Assembly (NCBI RefSeq): GCF_004912155.1
Contig: NZ_STGX01000003.1
Coordinates: 360,501-409,374, forward strand
DNA: 48,874 bases
Source: Glycomyces paridis
GTDB lineage: Bacteria; Actinomycetota; Actinomycetes; Mycobacteriales; Micromonosporaceae
Direction of reading: 5' to 3'
The position numbers and the translations under genes are program-made. Position 1 is the first letter of the stretch. Every line of letters begins with the position of its first letter. Of this stretch, positions 31,524 through 40,572 are shown piece by piece. The notes under the pieces were generated by a model that saw only the letters and a list, made by a program, of their open reading frames with translations, ran no database searches and had not been told where the DNA came from.

Positions 31524-33179
31524 TTGAAGATCCTGCTGCTGGTGTCCGCATTCAACGGCCTCACCCAGCGCGTGTGGTGCGCCCTGCGCGAGCAGGGGCA
31601 CGACGTCGGCGTGGCACTCGCCCCGGCCCACCGCGACCCCGAGTCGCTCACGGCCGAGGTCGAGCGGACCGACCCCGACCTCGTCCTCTGCCCCTTCCTC
31701 AAGCACCGCGTGCCCGAAGCGGTCTGGCGGCGCCGGACCACCGTGATCGTCCACCCCGGCCCCGTCGGCGACCGCGGGCCCTCCTCGCTCGACCACGCGC
31801 TCCTCGAGGACCGGCCCCGCTGGGGCGTCACCGCCCTCTCGGCGGTCGAGGAGATGGACGCCGGACCGATCTGGGCCACCGCCGAATTCGACGTCCCGGC
31901 CGGGATCACCAAGAGCGCCCTCTACAACGGCCCCGCCGCCGACGCCGCCATGGAATGCGTCGCCGCCACCGTCCGCCGCGTCGCCGCCGGGGACCGGCCC
32001 GTCCCCGCCGACCGCCACCCGCGCGCCATCGCGGGCACCGGCGAACTGCCGCTGCTGCGCCGCCCCGCGTTCGCCCTCGACTGGCACGCCCCCGCCGCCG
32101 ACCTCGCCCGCCGCATCGCCGCCGCCGACGGCGCCCCCGGCGCCCCCGCGGAGGTCCACGGCCGCACCTACTGCCTCTTCGACGCCGTCGCCACCGACGA
32201 CCACACCGGCGCCGAACCGGGCACCGTCGTCGGCCGCGACTGCGAGACCCTCGCCTTCGCCACCGGCCGCGGCACCCTCTGGGTCGGCTACGCCGCCCTC
32301 CTCGGCACCAGGAGAGGCCCCAAACTCCCCGCCGCGATGGTCCTCGACCCCGGCGAGGTCCCGTTCCTCCCCGCGCCCGAGGCCGCCGCCGAGACGGCCT
32401 ACCGCCGCGAAGGCGACATCGGCCACCTCACCCTGCGCTCCTACAACGGCGCCATGCACACCGAGCAGTGCCGCCGCCTCACCGGCGCGGTCGAGAAGGC
32501 CCTCACCGAGGACACCCGCATCCTCGTGATCACCGGCACCGAGCACGCCTTCTCCAACGGCATCCACCTCGGCGTCATCGACGCCGCCCCCGACCCCGCC
32601 GCCGAGGCCTGGGACAACATCACCGCCATCGACGAGCTGTGCCTGGCGATCGCCGGCGCCGACCAGCTCACCGTCGCCGCGTTCTCCGCCAACGCCGGCG
32701 CCGGCGGCGTCATGGCCGCCCTGTGCGCCGACGTCACCGTCGCCCGCGACGGCACCGTCCTCAACCCGTACTACGACATGGGCATCTACGGCTCCGAACT
32801 GCACACCTGGTCGGTCGCCAACCGCGTCGGCGCCGCGACCGCCGCCCGCCTCCTGGGCGACAAGCTCCCGATCTCCGCCGCCGAGGCCGCCCGCCTGGGC
32901 CTCATCGGCGCCGTCGGCCCCCGCGACTGGGCCGAGTTCCAGCGCTGGCTCCGCGCCGTCGCCATCGGCTACAACGACCCGATCACCCGCGGGCGCATGT
33001 TCGCCGCCAAGGCCCGCCGCCGCGCCGAGTCCAGGCCCATGTCCTACTACCAGACCATCGAGCTCGCCGAGATGGCCCGCGACCTCTTCGACGACCGCCA
33101 CGGCTTCGACGCGAAAAGGCGCGCCTTCCTGGGCAAATCCGCCCCCGCCGAGACCCCGGCGAAACTTCGCCCCGCCTGA
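31524..33179 (+). CDS. hoxX: HoxX-like CO-generating hydrogenase maturation protein
   Basis: 551 aa: an N-terminal formyltransferase part with V-H-P-G-P-V-G-D-R-G-P-S-S-L-D (residues about 85-99), then an enoyl-CoA hydratase-like C-terminal domain (about 290-545; S-N-G-I-H-L-G-V-I and N-P-Y-Y-D-M-G-I-Y-G). HoxX takes a formyl group from formyl-tetrahydrofolate through CoA to make the CO ligand of NiFe hydrogenase under oxygen. TTG start with TGGAG seven bases upstream. No hydrogenase structural or hyp gene is in the window, so its partner must lie elsewhere or the protein does something else. Confidence 0.85.
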   Translation: MKILLLVSAFNGLTQRVWCALREQGHDVGVALAPAHRDPESLTAEVERTDPDLVLCPFLKHRVPEAVWRRRTTVIVHPGPVGDRGPSSLDHALLEDRPRWGVTALSAVEEMDAGPIWATAEFDVPAGITKSALYNGPAADAAMECVAATVRRVAAGDRPVPADRHPRAIAGTGELPLLRRPAFALDWHAPAADLARRIAAADGAPGAPAEVHGRTYCLFDAVATDDHTGAEPGTVVGRDCETLAFATGRGTLWVGYAALLGTRRGPKLPAAMVLDPGEVPFLPAPEAAAETAYRREGDIGHLTLRSYNGAMHTEQCRRLTGAVEKALTEDTRILVITGTEHAFSNGIHLGVIDAAPDPAAEAWDNITAIDELCLAIAGADQLTVAAFSANAGAGGVMAALCADVTVARDGTVLNPYYDMGIYGSELHTWSVANRVGAATAARLLGDKLPISAAEAARLGLIGAVGPRDWAEFQRWLRAVAIGYNDPITRGRMFAAKARRRAESRPMSYYQTIELAEMARDLFDDRHGFDAKRRAFLGKSAPAETPAKLRPA

Positions 33180-33192
33180 TCCGGCGACCGCG

Positions 33193-33221
33193 TTGACAGG
33201 CCGGTTCCCACCTGATGGACT
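33193..33221 (+). promoter_or_regulatory. Promoter of the phhA-family gene
   Basis: TTGACA (33193-33198), a 17-base spacer containing an extended -10 TG (33213-33214), and TGGACT (33216-33221), six bases before the ATG. A consensus -35 with leaderless geometry. Confidence 0.6.
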
Positions 33222-33227
33222 GTCGGT

Positions 33228-34118
33228 ATGTTCGAAGAAGGACAGTACTTCGCGCCGGTCAACACCGACGCCGACGGCACGGTCGTCGTGGAACTGGGTG
33301 AGAACCACCCGGGCTTCGCCGACCCCGAGTACCGCGAGCGGCGCAACGCCATCGCGGCCCTCGCATTGGACTGGGAACCCGGCCTACCCATGCCGACCGT
33401 TTCCTACACCGACACCGAGCACGGGATCTGGCGGCTGGTCAGCGCCGAACTCGCGGTCAGGCACCAGGCCCTGGCCTGCCGCGAGTACCTGGAGGGCGCC
33501 GAGCGCCTCAAGCTCCCCGCCGACCACATACCGCAGCTCCACGAGGTCTCGGAGTCCCTGGAGCCGCTCACCGGCTTCAGCTACCTGCCCGCGGCCGGGC
33601 TCGTCCCGCTGCGCGAGTTCTACGGGGTGCTCTCCGACGCCCGCTTCCACGCCACCCAGTACATCCGCCACCACTCGGTGCCGCTGTACACGCCCGAGCC
33701 CGACGTGGTCCACGAGGTCATCGGCCACGCCAACGCGCTGGCGGCCCCGCGGTTCGCCGCGCTCTACCGGGCCGCCGGGGAGGCGGCCCGCAGGGTCCAC
33801 TCCGAGGAGGCGCTCGAATTCGTCTCCCGGATCTTCTGGTTCACCCTCGAGTTCGGGGTGATCAGCGAGAAGGACGGCCTCAAGGCCTACGGCGCGGGCA
33901 TCCTCTCCTCGTACGGGGAGATCGACGAGTTCCGGGACATGACGATCCTGCCGCTCGACCTGGTCACGATGGGCACCATCGACTACGACATCACCCACTA
34001 CCAGGACAAGCTCTTCGACGCCGGTTCGATGGACCGGCTCGAAGACGTGGTGGGGGAGTTCTGGACGAACTGCGACGACGAGTCGATCGAGCGGCTCAAG
34101 GCCGACGCGGGCCGGTAG
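33228..34118 (+). CDS. phhA: Aromatic amino acid hydroxylase (phenylalanine 4-monooxygenase family)
   Basis: 296 aa, single catalytic domain without a regulatory domain. The non-heme iron ligands are His162 and His167 (V-V-H-E-V-I-G-H) and Glu208 (F-T-L-E-F-G), with the preceding T-Q-Y-I-R-H and Y-T-P-E-P-D motifs intact. It should hydroxylate phenylalanine, or possibly tryptophan, using O2 and a tetrahydropterin, which implies aerobic metabolism. Substrate cannot be fixed from sequence alone. No pterin dehydratase gene (phhB) is adjacent. It converges on the PPOX gene with three bases between. Confidence 0.88.
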   Translation: MFEEGQYFAPVNTDADGTVVVELGENHPGFADPEYRERRNAIAALALDWEPGLPMPTVSYTDTEHGIWRLVSAELAVRHQALACREYLEGAERLKLPADHIPQLHEVSESLEPLTGFSYLPAAGLVPLREFYGVLSDARFHATQYIRHHSVPLYTPEPDVVHEVIGHANALAAPRFAALYRAAGEAARRVHSEEALEFVSRIFWFTLEFGVISEKDGLKAYGAGILSSYGEIDEFRDMTILPLDLVTMGTIDYDITHYQDKLFDAGSMDRLEDVVGEFWTNCDDESIERLKADAGR

Positions 34119-34121
34119 CGA

Positions 34122-34757
34122 TCAGTACAGCTGCCGCTCGTACGTCTCGCCGTAGTACTCGGTGAGCTCCTCGAGGGTCTTCTCGACCACCTGGGTCTCC
34201 TTGACCATCTGCGCGTGCGGCGGCAGCGCGTCCGGCTCCCACGTCTCGGGGCTCCAGATGCCCGAGCGCATCGAGGCCTTGCCGCAGTGGAAGAAGATCG
34301 TCTCGATCTCGACCACGAGCGCCAGGATCGGCTTGTGGCCCTTGACGACCATGTCCTCGAAGAAGGGCGCGTCCGAGACCACTCGGGCGCGCCCGTTGAT
34401 CCGCAGCGTCTCGCGCCGCCCCGGGATGAGCGACAGGAGCCCGACGCGCGGGTTGGCGAGCACGTTGCGGTAGCCGTCGACGCGCTTGTTGCCCTTGCGC
34501 TCGGGGATCGCCACCGTCGTGTCGTCCAGGACGTGCACCAGCCTCCCCGCCGGGTCGCCCTTCGGCGAGGCGTCGCAGCGGCCCTCGGCGCCCGAGGTCG
34601 CGATCACGCAGTACGGGGACGCGGCCAGCCACTCGCGGTCCCTGGCGTGGAGCACGGCGCGCTCCTTGGTCGCGGCCTGGGGCATCACGTCGCCGACGAT
34701 CTCCCGCAGTTTCGCGGGATCGGTCACTTCGGTCCACAGTCGAGCATCGGTGTCCAT
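34122..34757 (-). CDS. PPOX-type FMN flavoprotein, MSMEG_1061 family
   Basis: 211 aa split-barrel flavoprotein of the pyridoxamine-phosphate-oxidase fold. R-E-W-L-A-A-S-P-Y-C-V-I-A-T-S-G-A-E-G, D-A-S-P-K-G-D and I-P-E-R-K-G-N-K-R fit the MSMEG_1061-type family of FMN-dependent proteins. Probably a reductase of unknown substrate; a true PdxH role is unlikely because the family forms a separate branch. GGAAGGAAG precedes the ATG, so unlike many neighbours this mRNA has a 5' leader. Confidence 0.82.
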   Translation of the reverse strand: MDTDARLWTEVTDPAKLREIVGDVMPQAATKERAVLHARDREWLAASPYCVIATSGAEGRCDASPKGDPAGRLVHVLDDTTVAIPERKGNKRVDGYRNVLANPRVGLLSLIPGRRETLRINGRARVVSDAPFFEDMVVKGHKPILALVVEIETIFFHCGKASMRSGIWSPETWEPDALPPHAQMVKETQVVEKTLEELTEYYGETYERQLY

Positions 34758-34784
34758 CGGGGGACTTCCTTCCGCCAGGGGGCG

Positions 34785-34940
34785 TTACGACCCGATGCTA
34801 CGCCCGTTCTCCTCGGATGCCGAGCGTCGTTCGTCGGCGTCGGCGAGCGCGTGGCGCACCGCGTAGCGGATCGTCCAGTACTGGAGGTAGAGGCCGAAGC
34901 CGACGACGAGGACCAGCAGGAGGGGGTTCACGACGCTCAT
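34785..34940 (-). CDS. Small single-span membrane protein
   Basis: 51 aa: one hydrophobic helix (N-P-L-L-L-V-L-V-V-G-F-G-L-Y-L, residues 4-20) then a charged tail ending in R-S-I-G-S. The frame is a continuation of an enormous antisense frame over metH, but this part lies outside metH and looks like protein. Divergent from metH with 93 bases between starts. Function unknown. Confidence 0.5.
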   Translation of the reverse strand: MSVVNPLLLVLVVGFGLYLQYWTIRYAVRHALADADERRSASEENGRSIGS

Positions 34941-35033
34941 CCTATTCGTGCCCGTGTGATCTTCGTCCGACACCGTGCCCATCCTGTGAAACGGAGTTCC
35001 CACTTGTCGGCACCCGCCGGTACCCTTGGCCCC

Positions 35034-38000
35034 GTGTCTGCGAAGAGCCTTTTCCTCGATGTCCTCAGCCGCCGCGTCGTGATCGCCGACGGCGGCATGG
35101 GCACGATGCTCCAGGCCTTCGACCCGACGATGGAGGACTACGACGGCCACGAGGGCCTCTCCGACATCCTCTGCCTGACCCGCCCCGACATCGTCCTGGG
35201 CATCCACGACGCCTACCTGGCCGCCGGCGCCGACTGCGTCGAGACCAACAGCTTCAACGCCAACTACGGCGGCCTGGTCGAATACGGCATCGAGGACCGC
35301 GCCCGCGAGATCGCCCGCGCCGCCGCCGCCCTCGCCCGGCAGAAGGCCGACGAGCACGCCACCCCCGAGTGGCCCCGCTTCGTCCTCGGCTCGATGGGCG
35401 GCGGCACCCGCCTGCCCACCCTCGGCCACGCCCCCTACGCGATCCTGCGCGACCACTACGAGGCCTGCTCCCTCGGCCTCATCGAAGGCGGCGCCGACGC
35501 GATCCTCGTCGAGACCGCCCAGGACCTCCTCCAGGCCAAGGCCGCCGTCATCGGCGCCAAGCGCGCCAACGCCGCACTCGGCACGAGCGTCCCGATCATC
35601 GCCCAGGTCACCGTCGAGACCACCGGCACCATGCTCGTCGGCGGCGAGATCGGCGCGGCCCTGACCAGCCTCGTCGCCCTCGGCATCGACCTCATCGGCC
35701 TCAACTGCGCCACCGGCCCCGCCGAGATGAGCGAGCACCTGCGATACCTCTCGCGCCACTCGCCGATCCCGATCTCCGTCATGCCCAACGCCGGCCTGCC
35801 CACCCTCGGCCCGAACGGCGCGGTCTACCCGCTCACGCCCGAAGAGCTCGCCGACGCTCACGAGGACTTCGTCCACAACTACGGCGTCGGCCTCGTCGGC
35901 GGATGCTGCGGCACCACCCCCGACCACATCCGGGCCGTCCGCGCCCGCCTCGGCGGCGCCCCCGAGGACCTCGCCGCCCCCAAGGCGCGCACCATCGTCC
36001 TCGAACCGGGCGCCTCCTCCTCCTACCACCACGTGCCCTACCGCCAGGACGCCTCGATCCTCAACGTCGGCGAGCGCACGAACGCCAACGGCTCCAAGGC
36101 CTTCCGCGACGCCATGCTCGCCGCCGACTACGACCGCTGCGTCGAGATCGCCCGCGAGCAGGCCGGCGGCGGCTCCCACCTCCTCGACCTGTGCGTCGAT
36201 TACGTCGGCCGCGACGGCGCCGAGGACATGCGGGTCCTCGCCTCCCGCTTCGCCACCGCCTCCACCCTGCCGATCATGCTCGACTCCACCGAGCCGAACG
36301 TGGTCGAGGCCGGGCTCGAAGCCCTCGGCGGCAAGTGCATCGTCAACTCCGTCAACTTCGAGGACGGCGACGGCCCCACCTCCCGCTACCAGCGCATGAT
36401 GCCGCTCGTCGCCGAGCATGGCGCCGGCGTCGTCGCCCTGTGCATCGACGAGGAGGGCCAGGCCCGCGACCGCGACTGGAAGGTCCGCGTCGCCGCCCGC
36501 CTCATCGACGACCTCACCGGCACCTGGGGCATGAAGGTCGAGGACATCTTCGTCGACGCCCTCACCTTCCCCATCTCCACCGGCCAGGAGGAGACCCGCC
36601 GCGACGGCCTGGAGACCATCGCCGCCATCCGCGAGATCGCCCGGCTCTACCCCGGCGTCAACTTCACGCTCGGCGTCTCCAACATCTCCTTCGGCCTCAA
36701 CCCCGCCGCCCGCCAGGTCCTCAACTCCGTGTTCCTCAACGAATGCGTCGAGGCCGGGCTCACCAGCGCCATCGTCCACGCCTCCAAGATCCTGCCCATG
36801 GCCTCCATCCCCGAGGAGCAGAAGCAGATCGCGCTCGACATGGTCTACGACCGCCGCGGCGAGGACTACGATCCCCTCCAGAAGCTCATCGAGGTCTTCG
36901 ACGGCGTCAGCCTCGCCGGCACCAAGGAGGCCCGCGCCGAGGCCCTCGCCGCCCTCCCGCTCGGCGAGCGCCTCGCCCAGCGCATCATCGACGGCGACAA
37001 GAACGGCCTCGACACCGACCTCGACACCGCCCTCGCCGACGGCAAGCGTCCCCTGGAGATCATCAACGACCACCTCCTCGAAGGCATGAAGGTCGTCGGC
37101 GACCGCTTCGGCTCCGGCCAGATGCAGCTGCCGTTCGTCCTCCAGTCCGCCGAGGCCATGAAGTTCGCCGTCGCCCACCTCGAACCCCACATGGACAAGG
37201 CCGACACCACCGACAAGGGCACCATCGTCCTCGCCACCGTCCGCGGCGACGTCCACGACATCGGCAAGAACCTCGTCGACATCATCCTGTCCAACAACGG
37301 CTACACCGTCGTCAACCTCGGCATCAAGCAGCCCATCAACGCCATCCTCGACGCCGCCGAAGAGCACGGCGCCGACGTCATCGGCATGAGCGGCCTCCTC
37401 GTCAAGTCCACCGTCATCATGAAGGACAACCTCGCCGAGATGATGGCCCGCAGCCTCCACCGGCGCTGGCCCGTCCTCCTCGGAGGCGCCGCGCTCACCC
37501 GCGCCTACGTCGAGGACGACCTGCGCGACATGTTCGAAGGCGGCCAGGTCCACTACGCCCGCGACGCCTTCGAGGGCCTCGCCCTCATGGACAAGGTCAT
37601 GACCGCCCGCCGCACCGGCGTGCCGATCTCCGACCCCGAGCAGGACGCCAAGATCGCGCTGCGGCGCCAACGGCGCGCCAAGCAGGCCACGCTCGTCGCC
37701 GAGACCCTCCCCGACCTCGACGACACCTCGGTGCGCTCCGGCGTCGCCACGGACGTCGACATCCCCGTGCCGCCGTTCTACGGCTCCCGCGTGGTCAAGG
37801 GCATCGCGCTGGCCGAGTACGCCTCGATGCTCGACGAGCGCGCCACGTTCCTGGGCCAGTGGGGCCTCAAGCCCGGCCGCGGGGACGACGGCGCCTCCTA
37901 CGAGGAGCTCGTGGAGACCGAGGGCCGCCCGCGCCTGCGCTACTGGCTCGACCGCCTCGCGACCGACAACGTCATCGAGGCGAAGGTCGTCTACGGCTAC

Positions 38001-38576
38001 CTGCCGGTCTACTCCGAGGGCAACACGCTCGTGGTCCTGGACGAGAACGGCCACGCCGAGCGGGCCCGCTTCACCTTCCCGCGCCAGCGCCACGGCAAGC
38101 GCCTGTGCCTGGCCGACTTCTTCCGCGCCAAGGACGGCGAGCGCCTCGACGTCCTGGGGATGCAGCTGGTCACCTTGGGCTCCAAGGTCTCCGAGTACAC
38201 GAACGAGCTGTTCAAGGCCAACGCCTACCGCGACTACCTCGAAGTGCACGGCCTCACCGTGCAGCTGACGGAGTCGCTCGCCGAGTACTGGCACCGCCGC
38301 ATCCGCCGGGAGTGGACGCTGCCGGGCGGCGGCACCGTCGGCGACGCCGACCCGGGGGACCTCTCGGGCATCCTCGACGTCGACTTCCGCGGCTGCCGCT
38401 ACTCCTTCGGATATCCGGCCTGCCCCGAACTGGCCGACCGCGCGACCCTCGTGGACCTCCTGGGCGCCGACCGCATCGGCGTCGAACTGTCCGAAGGGGA
38501 CCAGCTCCACCCGGAGCAGTCCACCGACGCGATCGTCCTGCACCACCCCGAGGCGAGCTACTTTAACGCCAAGTGA
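35034..38576 (+). CDS. metH: Cobalamin-dependent methionine synthase
   Basis: 1180 aa with the four modules in order: homocysteine-binding (zinc ligands Cys225, Cys291, Cys292), folate-binding (about 330-610), cobalamin cap and Rossmann domain (D-V-H-D-I-G, Asp739-x-His741-x-x-Gly744) and the AdoMet reactivation domain (about 930-1180). It methylates homocysteine from methyl-tetrahydrofolate in the cytoplasm. GTG start at 35034; TACCCT lies seven bases upstream, so the mRNA is probably leaderless and there is no room for a B12 riboswitch. The reading frame stays open for 800 bases upstream, but only because of GC bias. Confidence 0.95.
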   Translation: MSAKSLFLDVLSRRVVIADGGMGTMLQAFDPTMEDYDGHEGLSDILCLTRPDIVLGIHDAYLAAGADCVETNSFNANYGGLVEYGIEDRAREIARAAAALARQKADEHATPEWPRFVLGSMGGGTRLPTLGHAPYAILRDHYEACSLGLIEGGADAILVETAQDLLQAKAAVIGAKRANAALGTSVPIIAQVTVETTGTMLVGGEIGAALTSLVALGIDLIGLNCATGPAEMSEHLRYLSRHSPIPISVMPNAGLPTLGPNGAVYPLTPEELADAHEDFVHNYGVGLVGGCCGTTPDHIRAVRARLGGAPEDLAAPKARTIVLEPGASSSYHHVPYRQDASILNVGERTNANGSKAFRDAMLAADYDRCVEIAREQAGGGSHLLDLCVDYVGRDGAEDMRVLASRFATASTLPIMLDSTEPNVVEAGLEALGGKCIVNSVNFEDGDGPTSRYQRMMPLVAEHGAGVVALCIDEEGQARDRDWKVRVAARLIDDLTGTWGMKVEDIFVDALTFPISTGQEETRRDGLETIAAIREIARLYPGVNFTLGVSNISFGLNPAARQVLNSVFLNECVEAGLTSAIVHASKILPMASIPEEQKQIALDMVYDRRGEDYDPLQKLIEVFDGVSLAGTKEARAEALAALPLGERLAQRIIDGDKNGLDTDLDTALADGKRPLEIINDHLLEGMKVVGDRFGSGQMQLPFVLQSAEAMKFAVAHLEPHMDKADTTDKGTIVLATVRGDVHDIGKNLVDIILSNNGYTVVNLGIKQPINAILDAAEEHGADVIGMSGLLVKSTVIMKDNLAEMMARSLHRRWPVLLGGAALTRAYVEDDLRDMFEGGQVHYARDAFEGLALMDKVMTARRTGVPISDPEQDAKIALRRQRRAKQATLVAETLPDLDDTSVRSGVATDVDIPVPPFYGSRVVKGIALAEYASMLDERATFLGQWGLKPGRGDDGASYEELVETEGRPRLRYWLDRLATDNVIEAKVVYGYLPVYSEGNTLVVLDENGHAERARFTFPRQRHGKRLCLADFFRAKDGERLDVLGMQLVTLGSKVSEYTNELFKANAYRDYLEVHGLTVQLTESLAEYWHRRIRREWTLPGGGTVGDADPGDLSGILDVDFRGCRYSFGYPACPELADRATLVDLLGADRIGVELSEGDQLHPEQSTDAIVLHHPEASYFNAK

Positions 38577-38584
38577 CCCCGGTG

Positions 38585-38615
38585 GGTGCCCGGCGTCCTT
38601 GGGGCGCCGGGCACC
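38585..38615 (+). terminator. Hairpin terminator after metH
   Basis: 11-bp stem (38585-38595 with 38605-38615) and a nine-base loop, nine bases after the metH stop. Confidence 0.75.
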
Positions 38616-38666
38616 GATCCGGGAACCGCGTTCACCCGCGCGCCGCCCGCCCGGCACCATAGAGCC

Positions 38667-39224
38667 ATGTCGCACGAACTCGTCGCCTATCTCGGCGTCA
38701 TGGACGCCGGGAAGTCCACCCTCGCCCTCCAGTACCACCACTCCCTCGGCGGGAACGGCGTCGTGTACACCTCGATGGACCGCGGCGGCGAGGGCGTCGT
38801 CTCCAGCCGCCTGGGCCTGAGCCACGAGGCCCGCGAGGTCAAGCCCGGCTTCGACATCTACGACGACCTCGCGGCGCTGCGCCCGCCGTACGTCGTGGTC
38901 GACGAGGTGCAGTTCCTCGAAGCGCCCAAGCAGATCAACCACCTCGCCGACGCCGTCGACGGCCTCGGCATCGACGTCTACGCCTTCGGCCTCAAGACCG
39001 ACTTCCTCGGCCGCCTCTTCCCCGCCTCGCAGCGCCTCATCGAGCTCGCCGACCGCGTCGAGGAGCTGCCGGTGCGCGTCAACTGCTGGTGCGGAGAGCG
39101 CGGCACCCACAACGCCCGCGTGCGGGAGGGCGTCATGGTCTTCTCCGGCGACCTCGTCGAAGTCGGCGACATGGACTCCTACACCGTCCTGTGCCGGCGC
39201 CACCACCGCGCCGGGCTCGCCTGA
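38667..39224 (+). CDS. tdk: Thymidine kinase, type II
   Basis: 185 aa. The P-loop is L-G-V-M-D-A-G-K-S-T (residues 9-18), followed by V-V-V-D-E-V-Q-F (DEx Walker B), a lasso region and the zinc ligands C-W-C-G and C-x-x-H near the C-terminus. It phosphorylates thymidine for salvage. The first half of the P-loop (V-M-D-A) differs from the common P-M-F-S. The ATG at 38667 matches the family N-terminus; the frame is open from 38586. A -10-like CACCAT lies six bases upstream. Confidence 0.85.
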   Translation: MSHELVAYLGVMDAGKSTLALQYHHSLGGNGVVYTSMDRGGEGVVSSRLGLSHEAREVKPGFDIYDDLAALRPPYVVVDEVQFLEAPKQINHLADAVDGLGIDVYAFGLKTDFLGRLFPASQRLIELADRVEELPVRVNCWCGERGTHNARVREGVMVFSGDLVEVGDMDSYTVLCRRHHRAGLA

Positions 39225-39297
39225 ACCCGTGTGAGCCTGCTCGCCGGGGACCCCACGACCGGCCCGGCGCACCCGAGACGCCCGTACTGTTGGACGC

Positions 39298-39975
39298 GTG
39301 ACCGACCTTCCGGAAGCCGTGTTCCCGCAAGCCGTCCTCTTCGACATGGACGGCACCCTCGTCGACAGCGAACGGGTCTGGGACACCGGCATCGAGGAGC
39401 TCGCCGTCCTCCTCGGCGGCACCCTCGACCCGCTCGTGCGCGCCCGCATGGTCGGCACCAACGAGGACGCCTCGGTCCTCATGCTCCTCGAAAGCCTCGG
39501 CAGGCCCCTCGCCGAGGCCCCCGCGCGCCAACTGTGGCTGCGCGCCCGCATGAAGGAGCTCTTCGCCCTCGGCGTCGACTGGAAGCCCGGCGCGCAGGAC
39601 CTGCTGCTCGAATCGCGCGCCGCCGGCATCCCGACCGCGCTCGTCACCTCCACGCCCCGCGAACTCGCCGACGTCATCATCGACCAGCTCGGCGCCGACA
39701 ACTTCGACCTCACCGTCTGCGGCGACGAGGTCGACCACCGCAAGCCCGACCCCGAGCCCTACCGCGCCGCCGCCGCCAAACTCGGCGTCGACATCCGCCG
39801 CTCGGTCGTGCTGGAAGACTCCGTCTCCGGCGTCGCCTCCGCCCTCGCGGCCGGCGCGGTCACCCTCGCCATCCCCAGCGAGGTCGCCCTCCCCGAGGAC
39901 CTCGACGTCCTCCTCCTCGACACCCTCGAAGGCGTCGACCTCGACTACCTCCGGGCCCTGGCCCCGACCCGCTGA
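39298..39975 (+). CDS. HAD-IA phosphatase (beta-phosphoglucomutase-like)
   Basis: 225 aa. The HAD motifs are in order: L-F-D-M-D-G-T-L-V-D (nucleophile Asp16), V-T-S-T (motif II), H-R-K-P-D-P (motif III) and V-L-E-D-S-V-S-G (motif IV), with a helical cap (about 25-95). Likely acts on a small sugar phosphate or nucleotide; identity unknown. GTG start; TACTGT (39285-39290) is seven bases upstream. Confidence 0.88.
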   Translation: MTDLPEAVFPQAVLFDMDGTLVDSERVWDTGIEELAVLLGGTLDPLVRARMVGTNEDASVLMLLESLGRPLAEAPARQLWLRARMKELFALGVDWKPGAQDLLLESRAAGIPTALVTSTPRELADVIIDQLGADNFDLTVCGDEVDHRKPDPEPYRAAAAKLGVDIRRSVVLEDSVSGVASALAAGAVTLAIPSEVALPEDLDVLLLDTLEGVDLDYLRALAPTR

Positions 39976-39988
39976 ACCGCAAAAGCCG

Positions 39989-40017
39989 TTGACCGGCCCC
40001 GCCGTCTCCACCAGTCT
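39989..40017 (+). promoter_or_regulatory. Promoter of the DUF2087 regulator
   Basis: TTGACC (39989-39994), 17-base spacer, CAGTCT (40012-40017), then six bases to the ATG. Confidence 0.5.
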
Positions 40018-40023
40018 GGGCGG

Positions 40024-40566
40024 ATGCCAGCGCAACCGGCCGAACCGGCCCACACCATCGTCAAAGCCCTCGCCGACCCCGAACGGCTCCGGGTGTTCGC
40101 CGAGATCGTCCTCGCCGACGCCCCCGTGGCCGTCGCCGACCTCAACGCCCGCCACCCCCGCGCCGAACGCGCCCTCACGCGCCTGTTCGAGGCGGGACTC
40201 CTCACCCGCGAGGACGGCCGCCTCCGCGCCGCGCCCGAGGCCTTCCGCGACGCCGCCGCGGCCGCCCGCGCCGCCAGGCCCGACGCGCCCGCAGACGTCG
40301 CCCCCGAGGTCGCACCGCTGTACTCCGGCGGCCGCATCGCCGTCCGCCCCGTCAACCGCCGCACCCGGGTCGCCCTGCTGAACGACCTCGCCGGACGCCT
40401 CTTCGCCTTCGACCGCGTCTACACCGAACGCGAGATCACCGAGGCCCTCGCCGCCGAATACGACGACCCGCTCCAGCTGCGCCGCGACATGATCGACGAA
40501 CTCCTCCTCGAACGCACCGAAGGCGGCCGCGAGTACCGCAGGCGCGAGGCCCCGCCGATCCCCTAG
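40024..40566 (+). CDS. ArsR-like/DUF2087 transcriptional regulator
   Basis: 180 aa. The first half (about residues 10-70: I-V-K-A-L-A-D-P-E-R-L-R-V-F-A, then A-L-T-R-L-F-E-A-G-L-L) is an ArsR-like winged helix. The second half (about 110-175: F-A-F-D-R-V-Y-T-E-R-E-I-T-E-A-L, R-R-D-M-I-D-E-L-L-L-E-R) is a DUF2087 domain, a nucleic-acid-associated region of unknown role. Both parts together are common in actinobacteria. Targets unknown; the regulator stands alone. Confidence 0.8.
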   Translation: MPAQPAEPAHTIVKALADPERLRVFAEIVLADAPVAVADLNARHPRAERALTRLFEAGLLTREDGRLRAAPEAFRDAAAAARAARPDAPADVAPEVAPLYSGGRIAVRPVNRRTRVALLNDLAGRLFAFDRVYTEREITEALAAEYDDPLQLRRDMIDELLLERTEGGREYRRREAPPIP

Positions 40567-40572
40567 CCCCGC

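Noticed and set aside
34941-35033. B12 riboswitch before metH
   Set aside because: Only 93 bases, with a promoter-like hexamer seven bases before the start codon; no room and no conserved B12 box seen.
34785-39743. Enormous antisense open frame covering metH, tdk and the HAD gene
   Set aside because: A product of extreme GC bias opposite real genes; low-complexity Gly/Val/Asp/Glu composition and no domains. Only its last 51 codons (34785-34940), outside metH, look like protein.
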